DNA of 56,992 nucleotides from Dehalococcoidia bacterium (lineage in GTDB: Bacteria; Chloroflexota; Dehalococcoidia; Dehalococcoidales; JAUXAP01), in contig JAUXAP010000004.1 in assembly GCA_030619865.1 (NCBI GenBank), positions 1-56,992 of the forward strand, in the 5' to 3' direction. Shown in pieces: positions 23,568 to 32,262 of the stretch. Position 1 is the first letter of the stretch. Each line of letters starts with the position of its first letter. Made by a program: the position numbers and the translations under genes. The notes under the pieces were generated by a model. That model was not told the origin of the DNA, did no database searches, and saw only the letters and a program-made list of their open reading frames with translations.

Positions 23568-26081
23568 CTAAAATTTCAGCTTGAAAGTTGCTATCTCAAA
23601 AGGTCTCAGTTCAATTACCTCTCCAGCTGGCTTTTCCTTCTCTTCCATAATGTTTGTGGCTAATATTTTTTTCGGTTTTTTCGAAAAGCTCAGGCTCAAC
23701 TTGGTCGGCTTGCCACACGTTTCATAGCACCTTAGTATGACACAAGTCCCATCTTCAGACTGCTTCAGACGCGAAATTATTATGTTCTCCGGAAGGCTCA
23801 AGAAGGAAGGCTTACCGGCTGATACCCTCTTCTCATGATTTTGTTCCGTAACATAGGCATGTGTCAGCGGGTTTACGAAATTTAGAGCTTCCCTCCAGAC
23901 TTTGTTGTCTACGCAGCTTCCCTCATGGGGATAGGCAGCAAAGCTAAACTCGTATTCCCTGTCCAGTTCCAGGGCATCTGGCACGGGTGTTATAGGACCC
24001 TTATCGCCGTGGGAGATAAGATTTACAGACCTTAAGAGCGTAAGGTAAATGTCCTCTCCGGTTACTTGATAGCCCGGGATTCCACGTGTGAACACCGTGA
24101 CTCTGCGGTCTTCGTTCCCATAGTCTACCCAATCCTCCATAGGGAAGTCTCTTGGCTCTCTTTTTCTTTCGATGATGCCGAAGGTTGTATTCGCAAAGCA
24201 CTTTCCCTCTGAGATGCCGGTGCCAAATTTCGCTCTAAGTCTTATATGGGGGAAGTGGCTTTTTAGCCTAACTTTAAACTCAACCCAGGGTATCCCTTCA
24301 TAGAGACGTGCTTCCTTCTCAATTGTCATCAGGTTTTGACGGCGAAGCTCTACCCCGTAGTGTTCTCTGAGCCTATAGGGCCAGTAGCAACCATAAACCT
24401 CCTCGGTGAGGAGTATCTTCTTACATACCTTGCCCTCTTCGACTCTGCAATCTGTAATCTCGAAAATAGGCTTGTGAGACGATATATCACCTTCAGCCCC
24501 AACAAGCCCGACCAGCTCTTTTGAGATATCCTTATGACTATAGACGGACCCAACCTCGTTCTCCAGTTCAAGCCTGACTTCACTTACAACTTCATTTCCT
24601 TTAGTATCGAGAATTCTGAATATTCCATTAAGTGGGTTAACCTCTAGCCTGAGGTGCGTGTTTTCGATAAAGCGTCTTCCGTGTATAGGTCTACTGGTGA
24701 AGGTTGTTGTTGATGGTGCTGGTAAAATTCGGTAAACTTTATAACCCAAGGGTGGGACCTGAGCGATAAAGCCTACTTTAGCTCTTCTAAGCCACCCATG
24801 CGTGTCGTCCCTATCCTCCTCGATAAGCTCCCATTCTGCATCCTCAATCCTAAAGCCCGTTAACCTTTCCTCCCTTGGGAAGTCGGCTTCCACTTCAACA
24901 TATCCCTTAGTCTCGAAGCTATTTGGATTGAACACGACGAAAGCCCTGTCTTCACAGTCTATTTGAGAGGCTATGTAATTCAGCGAACTTGCTAGAAGTG
25001 GAGCGAGAATGGCTTTCAAGGTTCCAAAGTCTTCTCTAACCTCCTCAAAAACTTCATCAATAGATGTGCCGGTGATGACATCGTGGAAGGCTAGGAAAAG
25101 AATCCTGTCCCAAGCCTCTTTGAGTTCCTCCCGTGGGTAGTGATTCCCAAGGAGCCAGGCAATGGTTGAAAACTTTTCCGTATTTAATATCAAGTTTTTG
25201 ACTTTGTAGTATTCCAGCTTTATCCACATCCGTGTGCTCCAGACACCATCGAACACTCTGTCCCCTTGGTACATCTCCCCCTCTTCAACCTTAAGCTTAT
25301 CAGCCTCTTTTTCTAAAGCATGGAAGAACTCCTGTGGTGAAGCCATTCTTATCTTGTAGCCGGAGCTTTTTGCATTAAGGTCATCGATTTCTTTGAGAAT
25401 CCATTCTGGAAACGGGCAACTACCAAAGCCGCAAGGCATGAGTATATTCTTCCCGGCAGCATATCCTTTCAACTCTTCTACGTTTTCGGCGAGATATTCG
25501 GCAAAGAGTCCAGCATGATAGCTCTGGTCTGAGGCGAAGTAGTGGCTCAGGATCTTTGTCCCATCCAAGCCTTTCCACCAAAACTCGCTTTTGCCAAGCT
25601 TTCTATCGTAACCTCTACCAAAGGCCAACCACTTATATCCAGTGTCCCTATAGATTTGGGGGATTTGGGCATTCAGTCCGAAGGAATCTGTTATCCACCC
25701 AACCTTAACATCCACCCCAAGCTTGTCCTTGGCATACCTTTTGCCCCTCAAAATCTCAGATATAAGAACCTCCCCGCCTGGCAAGAAGCAGTCTGCCATA
25801 AAGTACTGACCATCAATGATTTCAATTCTTCCTCTGGCTACTTCCTGCTTGACCTTTTTGAAGAGTTCAGGATCCAGACGCTCAATCTCTTCAAGCTGGT
25901 AGACATCTTCAACACCAAATCTAAACCCTGGGAAGAGGGAGCAAAGGGTTACTACCTGTCTGAAAAGCCTGAGGTTTATATAAGAGTAGTCTTTCCGGTT
26001 AAACTTCCAAACAGCGTCGTAGTGAAAGTGAGGAAAGAAGATAACCTGCTTAGCTTTTTCTCGGCTACGATTCTTATCCAT
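23568..26081 (-). CDS. Glycoside hydrolase family 38 alpha-mannosidase
   Basis: Retaining alpha-mannosidase, 837 residues, apparently cytoplasmic (no signal peptide). The N-terminal catalytic domain carries the metal-binding H18-F-H20-Y-D22 motif and the nucleophile Asp132 in GWITDSFGLNAQIPQI. A helical middle domain (RILFLAFHDVITGTSIDEV) and the large beta-sandwich C-terminal domain follow, with an intact end (RPFEIATFKLKF). Likely trims mannose from a glycan or recycles mannosyl material. It stands downstream of the GT2, GH130 and flippase genes on the same strand but is separated from them by 227 bases. Substrate linkage cannot be read from sequence. Confidence 0.9.
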   Translation of the reverse strand: MDKNRSREKAKQVIFFPHFHYDAVWKFNRKDYSYINLRLFRQVVTLCSLFPGFRFGVEDVYQLEEIERLDPELFKKVKQEVARGRIEIIDGQYFMADCFLPGGEVLISEILRGKRYAKDKLGVDVKVGWITDSFGLNAQIPQIYRDTGYKWLAFGRGYDRKLGKSEFWWKGLDGTKILSHYFASDQSYHAGLFAEYLAENVEELKGYAAGKNILMPCGFGSCPFPEWILKEIDDLNAKSSGYKIRMASPQEFFHALEKEADKLKVEEGEMYQGDRVFDGVWSTRMWIKLEYYKVKNLILNTEKFSTIAWLLGNHYPREELKEAWDRILFLAFHDVITGTSIDEVFEEVREDFGTLKAILAPLLASSLNYIASQIDCEDRAFVVFNPNSFETKGYVEVEADFPREERLTGFRIEDAEWELIEEDRDDTHGWLRRAKVGFIAQVPPLGYKVYRILPAPSTTTFTSRPIHGRRFIENTHLRLEVNPLNGIFRILDTKGNEVVSEVRLELENEVGSVYSHKDISKELVGLVGAEGDISSHKPIFEITDCRVEEGKVCKKILLTEEVYGCYWPYRLREHYGVELRRQNLMTIEKEARLYEGIPWVEFKVRLKSHFPHIRLRAKFGTGISEGKCFANTTFGIIERKREPRDFPMEDWVDYGNEDRRVTVFTRGIPGYQVTGEDIYLTLLRSVNLISHGDKGPITPVPDALELDREYEFSFAAYPHEGSCVDNKVWREALNFVNPLTHAYVTEQNHEKRVSAGKPSFLSLPENIIISRLKQSEDGTCVILRCYETCGKPTKLSLSFSKKPKKILATNIMEEKEKPAGEVIELRPFEIATFKLKF

Positions 26082-26308
26082 TTTTTACCTTGCCCTCCAA
26101 TTTATTTTGCTAAAGCCTTGCTCCTCACATACTGAGTGACCACGTTCCTAATTCTGCAGTGGAACCCTCAACTCGAGATTAACCCGGCTTGCCCGGCTTT
26201 CTTTGAGCTACTTGATTCTCACCTCAAGATGTTATTTCTAGAAGTCACAGAAGGACAAGTATCATGCGCTAAAAGGCTACATTTTTATGGGGCCGGCGGA
26301 ACATAATA
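26082..26308. other. Intergenic region between GH38 and GT2 genes (227 bases)
   Basis: No convincing ORF, RNA gene or clear terminator was seen. A few short GC-rich repeats (ccggcttgcccggc near 26186) occur. A promoter for the mannosidase would be expected here but no clear hexamer pair stands out. Confidence 0.3.
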
Positions 26309-27136
26309 TCAGGAGATACGGCCAAAGTGATACCCCATCCATCCAATAACCTTGATTATTACCGCTAGTAATAGAGTTTGGAGGCCAGCCACTATAGGAC
26401 GTCCAAAAGAGGGGCCGAATGCCATTTTCTTTCTAAGCAGATTCCCATAATACGATTTCTCGATAGCTCTCAGTGATGCTCCGTATCTATACTGTGTTTT
26501 CCAAAGCTTTCCCCAGTCAGGCTCTATGTCATAGATAGCATTTCGCAGACCACCTACCCTTTGTGAGACCTTGTAACTCTCATAGTAAATGGTGGCATGG
26601 TCAGGATGGATTGTGTCTGGTATTAACTCCTCAGGTATCGCAGCGAAGGCCTTTTCCAGAATCTCCCTTTTGAAGAACCTTGGTAGAAAAGGCCCTCTAG
26701 TTGGGTCAAAAGCACCGGGCTTCCCAAAGCGAGCATTAATTACCTGCTTTGAGGCACTATGTAGTTTCGGGATAAACCACTCAGTGTTGTAAGACTGTGT
26801 CTCGAAGACTACCATATCGTAGTCAGCCATCATACCTACAGCCCTTTCAATAGCCGTAGGTTCCAGGATTTGGTCGGTATCCACAAAGACTACAAATGAC
26901 CCTTTGGATTCCTTCAAACCTAGATATCTAGCAGCCAGCAGCTTTCCCTCGCATAAGATAACCCTAGCCTGATAACTGGCCGCAATATCTCTTGTGCTAT
27001 CTGTTGAGTGACTATCAATAACTAGGGTCTCAATATTTGGATAGGTCTGCTTGGCAACTCCTTCCAGGCAGGAAGGAATCATCTTCTCCGAGTTGTAACT
27101 TGGGATGGTTATTGATACCAGCGACGTATTTCCCAT
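26309..27136 (-). CDS. Glycosyltransferase family 2
   Basis: GT-A fold sugar transferase using a nucleotide-sugar donor at the inner membrane face. SITIPSYNSEKMIPSCLEG, TLVIDSHSTDSTRDIA and the DXD-type metal site VDTDQILE are present. The C-terminal 25 residues are hydrophobic (LQTLLLAVIIKVIGWMGYHF), probably a membrane anchor. The frame extends to 27208, inside the GH130 gene, but the ATG at 27136 starts the conserved beta strand and follows the GH130 stop by 10 bases. Acceptor unknown. Confidence 0.88.
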   Translation of the reverse strand: MGNTSLVSITIPSYNSEKMIPSCLEGVAKQTYPNIETLVIDSHSTDSTRDIAASYQARVILCEGKLLAARYLGLKESKGSFVVFVDTDQILEPTAIERAVGMMADYDMVVFETQSYNTEWFIPKLHSASKQVINARFGKPGAFDPTRGPFLPRFFKREILEKAFAAIPEELIPDTIHPDHATIYYESYKVSQRVGGLRNAIYDIEPDWGKLWKTQYRYGASLRAIEKSYYGNLLRKKMAFGPSFGRPIVAGLQTLLLAVIIKVIGWMGYHFGRIS

Positions 27137-27146
27137 TTCCCACTTC

Positions 27147-28091
27147 TCAAACTGGTTTCCCAGGCAGATTCCCAACAGCAACCCCAATAACTCTGTCAGC
27201 AGCACCATAGTATAGGGCTAGCTTGTCATCAAGGACAGCTGCCCCGCAGGAGAATACTACATTTGGCGTACCACTTAAGGGGGAGAATACTATACTTGAA
27301 GAACCGCTTGAGAGCTCATAATCTTCCACCGGCTCCAAAATAGGCTCATCACACCTCGCCTCTACAATCTCGGGATGGTCCTTATCTAGCAGGACACAGC
27401 CAAGGCGATATGTCCATGTCTCGGCTTTAACACCATGATAAAGTAGAAGCCATCCTTCTTCAAGTTCGATAGGCGGTCCTGCCACTCCCACCTTGGCGTC
27501 ATCCCAGCGAAAAGAGCGTGGTATCAGGATCTCCTTGTGGTCGTACCAGTGGATGCTATCGTAGCAGTACGAGAGCCATATGTTCTGTGCCATTGTGACC
27601 GGTCGGTGTAATAGTGCTAACTTGCCCTCAATCTTTCTCGGAAAGTAAGTAGCATTTCTGTTATGAATGCTAACCATTATCGGCAGGACAAGTCTGTGTC
27701 TGCTCCATCTCCATCTATTCTCTATGAAATCGCTTACAGAAATATGAGATTCGGCGACACGGGCCATATCTTTGTCTTTAGCTGCGTAAATCATGTATAT
27801 TCTGTCGTCAATGGCTACCAGCCGTGGGTCCTCTACCCCGCCAGCCTCAAACCATTCTTCTGGCGAGAAGACAGGATCGGTAAGACGCTCCTCTACCGCA
27901 TCTATATTTTTTAGCCTGGCATAACCCAGGCGTGCGATGCCATCCTCACCATGAGCACGATAGAGAAGATGAATCTTGCCCCCTAGTTGTATCACCCCGG
28001 GGTTGAAGACAAGTTTATTCTCCCACCACTTATCCGTAGGACCTAAAATTGGGTTCTTTTTACTCCTCGTAAGTTTTAAGTCAAGGTCCAT
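27147..28091 (-). CDS. Glycoside hydrolase family 130 (mannoside phosphorylase-like)
   Basis: Five-bladed propeller enzyme of GH130, whose characterised members phosphorolyse beta-mannosides (mannosyl-glucose, mannooligosaccharides, mannosyl-GlcNAc). Visible landmarks: NPGVIQLGGKIHLLYRA, the proton-donor region GGVEDPRL with Asp88, and the phosphate-binding YHGVKAE region followed by YRLGCVLLD. Length is 314. The ATG at 28091 has AGAGAAG just upstream; a TTG at 28109 is in frame. With the GH38 gene it suggests mannose-containing material. The exact specificity is not readable. Confidence 0.88.
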   Translation of the reverse strand: MDLDLKLTRSKKNPILGPTDKWWENKLVFNPGVIQLGGKIHLLYRAHGEDGIARLGYARLKNIDAVEERLTDPVFSPEEWFEAGGVEDPRLVAIDDRIYMIYAAKDKDMARVAESHISVSDFIENRWRWSRHRLVLPIMVSIHNRNATYFPRKIEGKLALLHRPVTMAQNIWLSYCYDSIHWYDHKEILIPRSFRWDDAKVGVAGPPIELEEGWLLLYHGVKAETWTYRLGCVLLDKDHPEIVEARCDEPILEPVEDYELSSGSSSIVFSPLSGTPNVVFSCGAAVLDDKLALYYGAADRVIGVAVGNLPGKPV

Positions 28092-28137
28092 ATCTTCTCT
28101 AGGAAACAAATTTTGCCTCGAATAAACCCGCTTGCTA

Positions 28138-28165
28138 CGGTGTGCTCATCTGAGGCAGCACACCG
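28138..28165. terminator. Nine-bp perfect hairpin between flippase and GH130
   Basis: CGGTGTGCT (28138-28146) pairs with AGCACACCG (28157-28165) around a ten-base loop. It lies after the minus-strand flippase gene and before GH130. No T-run follows directly, so it could be a weak terminator or an mRNA processing/stability hairpin separating expression of the two genes. Confidence 0.5.
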
Positions 28166-28256
28166 CCAGTATATCTGATGCTGAGGGTCAAAACAAGTCA
28201 ATAACGCGATGACAGGAAGTCACTATTTTATAGGGCTATTATGTCTCTGTTTATCT

Positions 28257-29591
28257 CTATGTCGGTGGAGTTGATACTAGGTGATAGTGTCTGCGGAATA
28301 AGAACAGGGCAGCTATTACAGCTATTAGGGTCTGAGTAGCTATCCAGCCCACTCCTACACCGAGAAGCCCCATGCTGGTCATCAAAATATACCCTGACCC
28401 CAGAGCAATACAAGCAATAGAGGCTGATACGAGTATCACCCCTGTGATATTCTTCTCCACCCTCAGCACACTCAAGTAAATGTAGTTGATGCCAACAGGA
28501 ATGGTGGAGAACGCTAGGATACGAAGGAGCGTAGTCCCACTTTCAGAGTAGGAGCTTCCGAAGAGAAGCAGTAACTTATCACTCAAGGTAAATAATGCCG
28601 CAATCACTGGAACCAGAATCAGCAGACATAGCTTCACAGACTTCAGGGTATTAGACTGGAGCAGGTACTCATTGTGAGATCCCTCGGCGAAGAGAGAATA
28701 AGATACTGCCATGGGGATGGCGAACAGCATCTGAGCGATAGCCCAGGGAATGTAAAAGTAGGCATTCGTCTCGGCACCAAGGGTGTTCACCACCATCAAA
28801 GGGAAAAGCATAAGAGGGGCAAACCACAGCAGTTCGGCAATGTAGTTGCCTAGTGAGAAGTGAGTCATATCCTTGACCGCCTTTTTGCTCACTAAAGGAA
28901 TAGGGATGTATCCTTGCTGCGCTCGGGGCAAGAACCACAACAGTGCTACAGCTAACGCCACGAATATAGCCAGCCCCAATGAAATGATGACGCCGAAGGC
29001 ACTGAGGGAAGCTACGAGCGCTATTGCAGCCACTATTTTGACCATGCCAGCGGCAGCATTCTTGAAGAGAACAAACTTGGCACGGCGTCTGGCGATAAAG
29101 GCTTGGTCTATAAGCATGAAGAGGGTGTATGCTATGGTGAGGAGTACAAAGAAGACGAGGAGCCCTGGGTCGCGAATATAAAGGAGGGCGGGTGACCACA
29201 GGTTGAGGCCAGCAATGAAGACTAACGCAGCCACCAGCGACGTTAGTCCGGCGACGGTGAAGCAGGAGTTTATCAAGGTGCTGGCCCTTTCTCCAGCACT
29301 GGGGAGGAAGCGTATCAAGCCATAGCCAAACCCCAGACCTGACAGCCTTGCTAGGAGGAGCACAGCCGCAATGGTAGCGGAAGCCAGCCCAACTTGAACA
29401 GGGGTGTAAAGCCTTGCTGCCAGTGCCCAAAAAGCAAAGCCGAGGAGGGAGACAATGACAGTATCCGCCACCAGGTAGCCGGCGTTGGCATAGAGAGGTA
29501 TGCTCAGGAGACCTTTCAGCCCTTCCCTGGAGGTGATTACTCTGACAGCATTAGCCAACATGCCATTTATATTCAAGCTCGGTACCTCCAC
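28257..29591 (-). CDS. Polysaccharide flippase (Wzx/MATE-like oligosaccharide transporter)
   Basis: A 444-residue polytopic membrane protein with about 12 hydrophobic segments, of the polysaccharide-biosynthesis MOP superfamily that flips lipid-linked glycans. The early AARLYTPVQVGLASATIAA and GLGFGYGLIRFLPSAGE segments are typical of this family. The start is uncertain: GTG at 29591 follows the GT2 stop by four bases without a clear ribosome binding site, while an internal ATG ten codons later is possible. It lies in the middle of the glycan gene run. Confidence 0.85.
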   Translation of the reverse strand: MEVPSLNINGMLANAVRVITSREGLKGLLSIPLYANAGYLVADTVIVSLLGFAFWALAARLYTPVQVGLASATIAAVLLLARLSGLGFGYGLIRFLPSAGERASTLINSCFTVAGLTSLVAALVFIAGLNLWSPALLYIRDPGLLVFFVLLTIAYTLFMLIDQAFIARRRAKFVLFKNAAAGMVKIVAAIALVASLSAFGVIISLGLAIFVALAVALLWFLPRAQQGYIPIPLVSKKAVKDMTHFSLGNYIAELLWFAPLMLFPLMVVNTLGAETNAYFYIPWAIAQMLFAIPMAVSYSLFAEGSHNEYLLQSNTLKSVKLCLLILVPVIAALFTLSDKLLLLFGSSYSESGTTLLRILAFSTIPVGINYIYLSVLRVEKNITGVILVSASIACIALGSGYILMTSMGLLGVGVGWIATQTLIAVIAALFLFRRHYHLVSTPPT

Positions 29592-29595
29592 ACGC

Positions 29596-30555
29596 TCAGA
29601 GTGTCATTTTTGACTTAGTAGCATATCTTATCCCCCAGTTCATAGCAGCCCAGACCCAGCACAGATTTCTGATGGTGAAGAGCAACGGTAGTAGCAGGAC
29701 ACAAGCATCCCTCTTACTAATGAGAAGGCTGAAAGTCTTGGGCAAGTGGACAAAAGGTAGTAGGAGAAGTAGAAGTAGTGTCCCGGGAGATGCCAGGCTG
29801 CCGAGGCAGGCAGCAAGGAGCAAGGCTATGGTGAGGGGTACCTGGAGAATCATCCCCAGGCCAGTTACCTCATCGCTAGATTTACCTAACCTTCGAGCCA
29901 GTTCCATACGATAGTAGGCATAGTTATACTGCTGCCGAAGGTAGCCCTTGAGGTCATCTCTCCAGTAGTGTCGGCATCTAACATCCTTCCTCAGTATGAG
30001 ACGATAGCCAGCAGATTTCAGCCTCCGGCTCAGGTCAACGTCATATCCTGCCTTGAGTTCCTCATTGAGGAGTCCAACTTCAAGGAGAGTCTCACGGCGG
30101 CAGGCAGTATTCGTGGTGGAGAGGTGATCAGTATCCATTGGGACCCTGTCCAATCGTGATTCCACATCATAGCCCATAAGCTTCCCTATAATGCTCCTGT
30201 TTGCCGTCACTACATACCCCCACACAGCGGCTACGGCAGGGTTGTCAAAGGAGGGGATTATTTTCTCAAGCCAATCCTTCTCCAGCACGGCATCGGCATC
30301 AAGCAGAACCATCATATCGTGTTGTGCCCTCTTTATCCCGATATTGGTTGCTCGTGCTGCTCCCCCATGGGGCACATCGATGACCTCTACTCCAGGGAAG
30401 GAGGAGGCGATCTCAGCGGTCTTATCAGTACTACCATCGTTTACTACAATGACCTCAAGGTCACCGGTCCACTTCAGGTTGGTGGCAGCTTGGAGGCACT
30501 CACGGAGGGTGTGCTCGGCATTATAGGCCGGTATTACAATGCTTACGCCATTCAC
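29596..30555 (-). CDS. Glycosyltransferase family 2
   Basis: GT2 enzyme of 319 residues. SIVIPAYNAEHTLRECLQA, VVNDGSTDKT and the metal-binding LLDADAVLE are in the GT-A domain. GYDVDLSRRLKSAGYRL is the acceptor-side motif of processive-like GT2s. Two hydrophobic segments near residues 230-290 anchor it. GTG start at 30555. The TGA lies five bases before the flippase start, so the two are probably coupled. Acceptor unknown; a surface polysaccharide is likely from context. Confidence 0.9.
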   Translation of the reverse strand: MNGVSIVIPAYNAEHTLRECLQAATNLKWTGDLEVIVVNDGSTDKTAEIASSFPGVEVIDVPHGGAARATNIGIKRAQHDMMVLLDADAVLEKDWLEKIIPSFDNPAVAAVWGYVVTANRSIIGKLMGYDVESRLDRVPMDTDHLSTTNTACRRETLLEVGLLNEELKAGYDVDLSRRLKSAGYRLILRKDVRCRHYWRDDLKGYLRQQYNYAYYRMELARRLGKSSDEVTGLGMILQVPLTIALLLAACLGSLASPGTLLLLLLLPFVHLPKTFSLLISKRDACVLLLPLLFTIRNLCWVWAAMNWGIRYATKSKMTL

Positions 30556-30589
30556 TAGTCAATACTGTCCTTAATGGCTAAAGAATCCC

Positions 30590-31312
30590 CTAGATAGCAA
30601 GAATCATCACCACTTGAGTATAGACTATACCCATAAAAATGATGAACAGTACCCAGGTAACGGTGTTAAACCTTAACCTCACTCTCTTTAGGATAGCGAT
30701 AGTTTTCCCCTGAAGCAGTGGCTGGGTCAGCTCCGAGAAGATGAGCAGGGCGATGAGAACAATGGTGTAGAGCAACCCCACATTGAATCCTATATTGGTG
30801 CCCATGGTGCTCTGGTAGTAGGTCATGGTGGACATGGAGCTCATCACTGAGGTGGAGAAGGAGGCAAAGCTCACAAAGCTGCTCGCCACCTGAGGAGGAA
30901 AGGGTGGTGAGGATAGAAACTTCTCATAATCCCCTTGCTCCGATTGGGTCCTGACTATGAAGCTTAGCCGCTCCCCTAGCGGAACGGGATTCTTATAGGC
31001 ATACTTGTAGGTCTTGCCAAAGCTAGGGGCTATGGTGGTAATCCCCTCCTTTAGAAGCTCTCCATTGGCATAGAACTGGTAGCTGGTGATTAGGGCATCA
31101 GAGGATTGGTTGTTCAGTTTGAAGGTGGCTATTATAGGCTCACCCTCTCTGGGTACCTGGGGGATGACCGTTATGCTCACCGGGTCTGAGGCCCCCCTCA
31201 CCGTCAGCCAAAAGCTGCCGAGGAGAAGTATCGCCAACCAGACAGTGACCACCTTAAATCTTGTGCCCCTATCCTTGTTCTGTTCTGTTTTACTGTTCAT
31301 CATTCTTGACAT
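30590..31312 (-). CDS. Membrane protein adjoining the exosortase, unknown function
   Basis: Not recognised. The 240-residue product has an N-terminal membrane segment near residues 23-40 (VVTVWLAILLLGSFWLTV), then a roughly 110-residue extracytoplasmic beta-rich domain resembling an Ig-like fold (DPVSITVIPQVPREGEPI, ATFKLNNQSSDALITSYQF). A Ser/Thr/Met-rich stretch (SFSTSVMSSMSTMTY) and two C-terminal membrane segments follow. Its ATG abuts the exosortase TAA (TAAATG), which argues for a dedicated partner. It does not end in a recognisable sorting signal and is probably not itself a substrate. Confidence 0.65.
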   Translation of the reverse strand: MSRMMNSKTEQNKDRGTRFKVVTVWLAILLLGSFWLTVRGASDPVSITVIPQVPREGEPIIATFKLNNQSSDALITSYQFYANGELLKEGITTIAPSFGKTYKYAYKNPVPLGERLSFIVRTQSEQGDYEKFLSSPPFPPQVASSFVSFASFSTSVMSSMSTMTYYQSTMGTNIGFNVGLLYTIVLIALLIFSELTQPLLQGKTIAILKRVRLRFNTVTWVLFIIFMGIVYTQVVMILAI

Positions 31313-32233
31313 TTATCGATCACTAATAATTGGTAGTTTCACGGCACGCCGTAGTCGCCCAAACTGCCGAAAGTAGATGTAGGCGAAGAGGAGATACCAC
31401 AGAGGGAACAGGATGTAGATTGACCAGAAGTGTGCCGTCCACAGGGCCTGCTCACCTAGGTAGTAGCCCACCAGCATCAGTATGACCAGCCTGATGAAGC
31501 TCTGAAACCAGGTGCCTACCACCCCAAAGAGGAAGAGCCCTGTTGCTTTTTTCAGCGGCAGGGGCATATCCAGCGTCATCAGGGCAAAGATAGCTAGGAA
31601 AACCCCCATGGTTGCTGGGCCGGCACAGGCTGCGGTGATGGCTACCGATATAGGCTCTCCTGTAAAGCTTGTAAAATGAACCCATTGCCCCTGGTTCTGG
31701 AGTGAGTAGCCCAGAGTGGTCAGCAGCCCTACCACCGGGGCAATGGCAGTCAGGGAGTAGGCATGCTCGGCAAAGCGCTGAACCGCCAAGGGGAAGGAAA
31801 TGGCAAAACTATATATGGCAAGGAGGATGGAGGGTATCTTGGCCCCCCTGCCAAAGAAAACGACAAATACCCCCAGCGATGCCAGCAGAACCTGAAATAC
31901 CAGGTAGTCTCGGGAAGAAGGCATAAGCAGAGCGCCTGCCATTAATGCTAATCCTATCGGGATAAAGACGAGGCTTTGACCTTGCCTCATCTTGTCCCAA
32001 ACTTGTTTCCTTTTAAGCCAGAGGAAGACAAAGCACAGGGCTAAGACTCCCCAGGGGGCGGCGTGGTGCTGCCCTAGAACCCAGCTTGGCGATAGCATAC
32101 CTGGCAGACTTGCCCAGAACTCTCGGAAGAAGATGACGGAGAGCGTGAGAGAGAAAACTAACCACAGCAGTAACCTCACCGGCACTTCAAGGTTCAAAGG
32201 GCCAGATGCTAAAATTGTTCTTGAGCTTTTCAT
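31313..32233 (-). CDS. Exosortase/archaeosortase family protein
   Basis: Eight-or-so-helix transpeptidase-like membrane protein. The proposed catalytic residues of the family are present: Cys203 in AACAGPATMG, Arg248 in QSFIRLVILML and His268 in TAHFWSIY. Exosortases and archaeosortases process proteins with C-terminal PEP-CTERM or PGF/PEF-CTERM tails and often attach them to lipid or glycan. Here it stands with glycosyltransferases, a flippase and a CPBP protease. AAGGAGA precedes the ATG. No matching sorted substrate was found in the window; it may be elsewhere. Length 306. Confidence 0.87.
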   Translation of the reverse strand: MKSSRTILASGPLNLEVPVRLLLWLVFSLTLSVIFFREFWASLPGMLSPSWVLGQHHAAPWGVLALCFVFLWLKRKQVWDKMRQGQSLVFIPIGLALMAGALLMPSSRDYLVFQVLLASLGVFVVFFGRGAKIPSILLAIYSFAISFPLAVQRFAEHAYSLTAIAPVVGLLTTLGYSLQNQGQWVHFTSFTGEPISVAITAACAGPATMGVFLAIFALMTLDMPLPLKKATGLFLFGVVGTWFQSFIRLVILMLVGYYLGEQALWTAHFWSIYILFPLWYLLFAYIYFRQFGRLRRAVKLPIISDR

Positions 32234-32262
32234 TATTTAATTCTGGTCTCCTTCTTTCATGC

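Noticed and set aside
28669-29430. 253-residue open frame on the minus strand inside the flippase gene
   Set aside because: Same strand, other frame of a clearly coding membrane protein gene; product has no family pattern and is rich in Cys/His/Pro typical of a shifted frame.
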